DNA from: an uncultured Anaerolineae bacterium
Lineage (GTDB): Bacteria; Chloroflexota; Anaerolineae; Anaerolineales; Villigracilaceae
Assembly (NCBI GenBank): GCA_903854805.1
Contig: CAINXK010000156.1
Location: 1 to 6,657, forward strand
Length of the DNA stretch: 6,657 nucleotides
Direction of reading: 5' to 3'
The position numbers were made by a program, and so were the translations under genes. A model generated the notes under the pieces. It worked only from the letters and a program-made list of their open reading frames with translations. It ran no database searches and was not told the DNA's origin. This document shows positions 5,401 to 6,657 of the stretch, piece by piece; position 1 is the first letter of the stretch, and each line of letters begins with the position of its first letter.

Positions 5401-6657
5401 CTATGATAATTGCATGCGAATATCCAGCGCCACTGCACCATGGTTCAGCGCTCGCAATGGGTTGATTTCTATCTCTGCTATTTCTGGATGCTCGATTGCC
5501 AGCCAGGAAAGCCGGATCAGGGCTTCAATGACACTGTCTTTATCGGCGCGGGCGATACTGCGGAATCCATCCAGTTTTTTCCCAGCCCAGGTTTGTTGCA
5601 GCATTTTTGTTGCATCAGCCCTATTCAGGGGCGCCAGCGCAAAAGCAACATCCTTCAGCCCTTCAGCTTCAACACCACCCGAGCCAAACATCATCAAGAC
5701 TCCAAATTGTGGATCGCGCACCGCGCCAATAATGACTTCCTGCCCGGCCCCAATTTGCGCTTGCAGGGTGATCCCTTCTATTTTTGCATCCGGGCGTCTG
5801 GATTGAGCGCGTTCCAACAGGGCAGAATAGGCGCTGACGACAGCCTCAATGCTGTTCAGGTCAAGCAGAACACCGCCAATATCAGATTTATGCAGAATGT
5901 CTGGGCTGGCGATCTTGGCAACCAGGGGAAAGGTCATTTCAGCCGCCAGGCGGGCAGCAGATTCGGGCGAGTCGGCAAGTTTGAGTGGCGTAGTGGTGAT
6001 GCCATAGGCGGCAACCAGCTCTTCAGCGGTTAAATTCACATTGTCAGCTACATCGAAGTCTCTTCGGTAGACTCCCGTAGGCGTGGCTAAATAATCTGCG
6101 CGGCGGGAAAGTGCGCCCAGGGCTGATGCGGCCCGTTCTGGGAAGGGAAAGATCGGAATGCCTGCTGTTACAAAGTGCGCATGGGCAATGGCGGTTAGTT
6201 GCGAGCCCATTTGCGCTACCAATACGGGTTTGGATGCGGTCTGGATGAGTGGGATGAGTGCATCCGCGATGTCTTCTGCTGGGTGGCTGGGAGGCGGCAG
6301 GGTGATCACCAGCACGCCATCCACTTCGGGGGCCGCTAATAATATTTCAAGGCATCTGGCGTATTGAATCGGGGATGCGGAAGCCAGCATGTCAACCGGG
6401 TTGTGAGCGCTGGCGGCGGCTGGTAGCAGCTCCATTAAGCGGGCTTCGGTTTCCAGATTGAGTCCGGCCAGGGATAATCCTTCGATTTCGAGCGCATCAC
6501 TTGCGATGACGCCTGGACCGCCTGCACTGGTTAAAACCGCGATGTTTTTCCCGGCAGGTAAATGACAGGCCGAGAGAGCTTGGGCCCAATCAAACAACTG
6601 TTCGGATGTGTTTGCGCGCAACACCCCGGCTTTTTCAAACGTTGCGTTGAGCGCTGC
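5401..6657 (-). CDS. Acyl-CoA synthetase, NDP-forming (acetate-CoA ligase type), C-terminal part
   Basis: The reading frame is open to the window edge, so the gene starts beyond it. A GTG at 6624 is internal, not a start. The 418 visible residues (counted from the edge) cover the later part of a protein usually near 700 residues. The succinyl-CoA-ligase-like domain holds VLTSAGGPGVIASD (41-54), HNPVDM (85-90) and VDGVLVI. The ATP-grasp domain (about 207-418) holds PLVAKIASPDILHKSDIGGV (244-263), GQEVIIGAVRDPQFG (305-319), FGSGGVEAE (324-332) and EIEINPLRAL (395-404). H256 in LHKSD matches the histidine that carries phosphate in the ATP-grasp subunit of archaeal ACD enzymes. The other catalytic histidine (SHTG loop) should lie just outside the window, before AALNATFEKAGV. 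The family turns acyl-CoA, ADP and phosphate into acid, ATP and CoA, reversibly; some relatives are protein lysine acetyltransferases, and the acyl group handled here is unknown. Confidence 0.92.
   Translation of the reverse strand, partial: AALNATFEKAGVLRANTSEQLFDWAQALSACHLPAGKNIAVLTSAGGPGVIASDALEIEGLSLAGLNLETEARLMELLPAAASAHNPVDMLASASPIQYARCLEILLAAPEVDGVLVITLPPPSHPAEDIADALIPLIQTASKPVLVAQMGSQLTAIAHAHFVTAGIPIFPFPERAASALGALSRRADYLATPTGVYRRDFDVADNVNLTAEELVAAYGITTTPLKLADSPESAARLAAEMTFPLVAKIASPDILHKSDIGGVLLDLNSIEAVVSAYSALLERAQSRRPDAKIEGITLQAQIGAGQEVIIGAVRDPQFGVLMMFGSGGVEAEGLKDVAFALAPLNRADATKMLQQTWAGKKLDGFRSIARADKDSVIEALIRLSWLAIEHPEIAEIEINPLRALNHGAVALDIRMQLS

Noticed and set aside
5410..6033. A + strand open frame of 207 residues opposite the synthetase gene.
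   Set aside because: It is an antisense shadow of a well conserved ATP-grasp coding region, and its translation has no recognisable domain or ribosome site.

Overview
The window looks like ordinary chromosomal DNA from a free-living bacterium of balanced base composition. The mix of a DrrA-like ABC exporter, a free-standing NadE-type amidohydrolase, a short MOSC protein and an ADP-forming acyl-CoA synthetase would suit an anaerobic or facultative lineage such as Chloroflexota (Anaerolineae). That placement is inference from gene content and was not tested by phylogeny. There are no rRNA or tRNA genes, mobile elements, CRISPR arrays or phage genes.

Layout. On the + strand, 4-2788 is a tight three-gene ABC-2 export operon: one ATPase followed by two paralogous permeases, 10 and 12 bases apart, with Shine-Dalgarno sites before both permeases. 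It converges on a block of four minus-strand genes. From right to left these are: the C-terminal 418 residues of an NDP-forming acyl-CoA synthetase (5401-6657, cut by the window edge); a small CBU_0592-like membrane protein with a basic tail (4780-5193); a MOSC-domain protein (3963-4760); and a nitrilase-superfamily amidohydrolase resembling the glutaminase domain of NAD synthetase (2922-3770).

Transcription. The membrane protein and MOSC gene form what looks like a complete transcription unit. It has a TTGACA-18-TACACT promoter six bases from the ATG (probably a leaderless mRNA), a 19-base gap between the genes, and a strong hairpin-plus-T terminator at 3885-3922. A second hairpin followed by T6 lies just upstream of that promoter, and its T-tract runs into the -35 box, so the end of the synthetase unit and the start of the next appear to be fused. 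The amidohydrolase has a weaker promoter candidate of the same design.

How the genes work together. The ABC genes very probably make one heteromeric exporter of unknown substrate. The membrane/MOSC pair may form a small functional unit, but nothing in the sequence fixes its substrate. The synthetase would interconvert acyl-CoA and acid plus ATP. I see no clear novel defence or mobile system. The points most worth checking are the membrane/MOSC pair, the stand-alone NadE-like glutaminase, the ATPase with a Glu in its Q-loop and a basic insertion, and the compact terminator/promoter junction.
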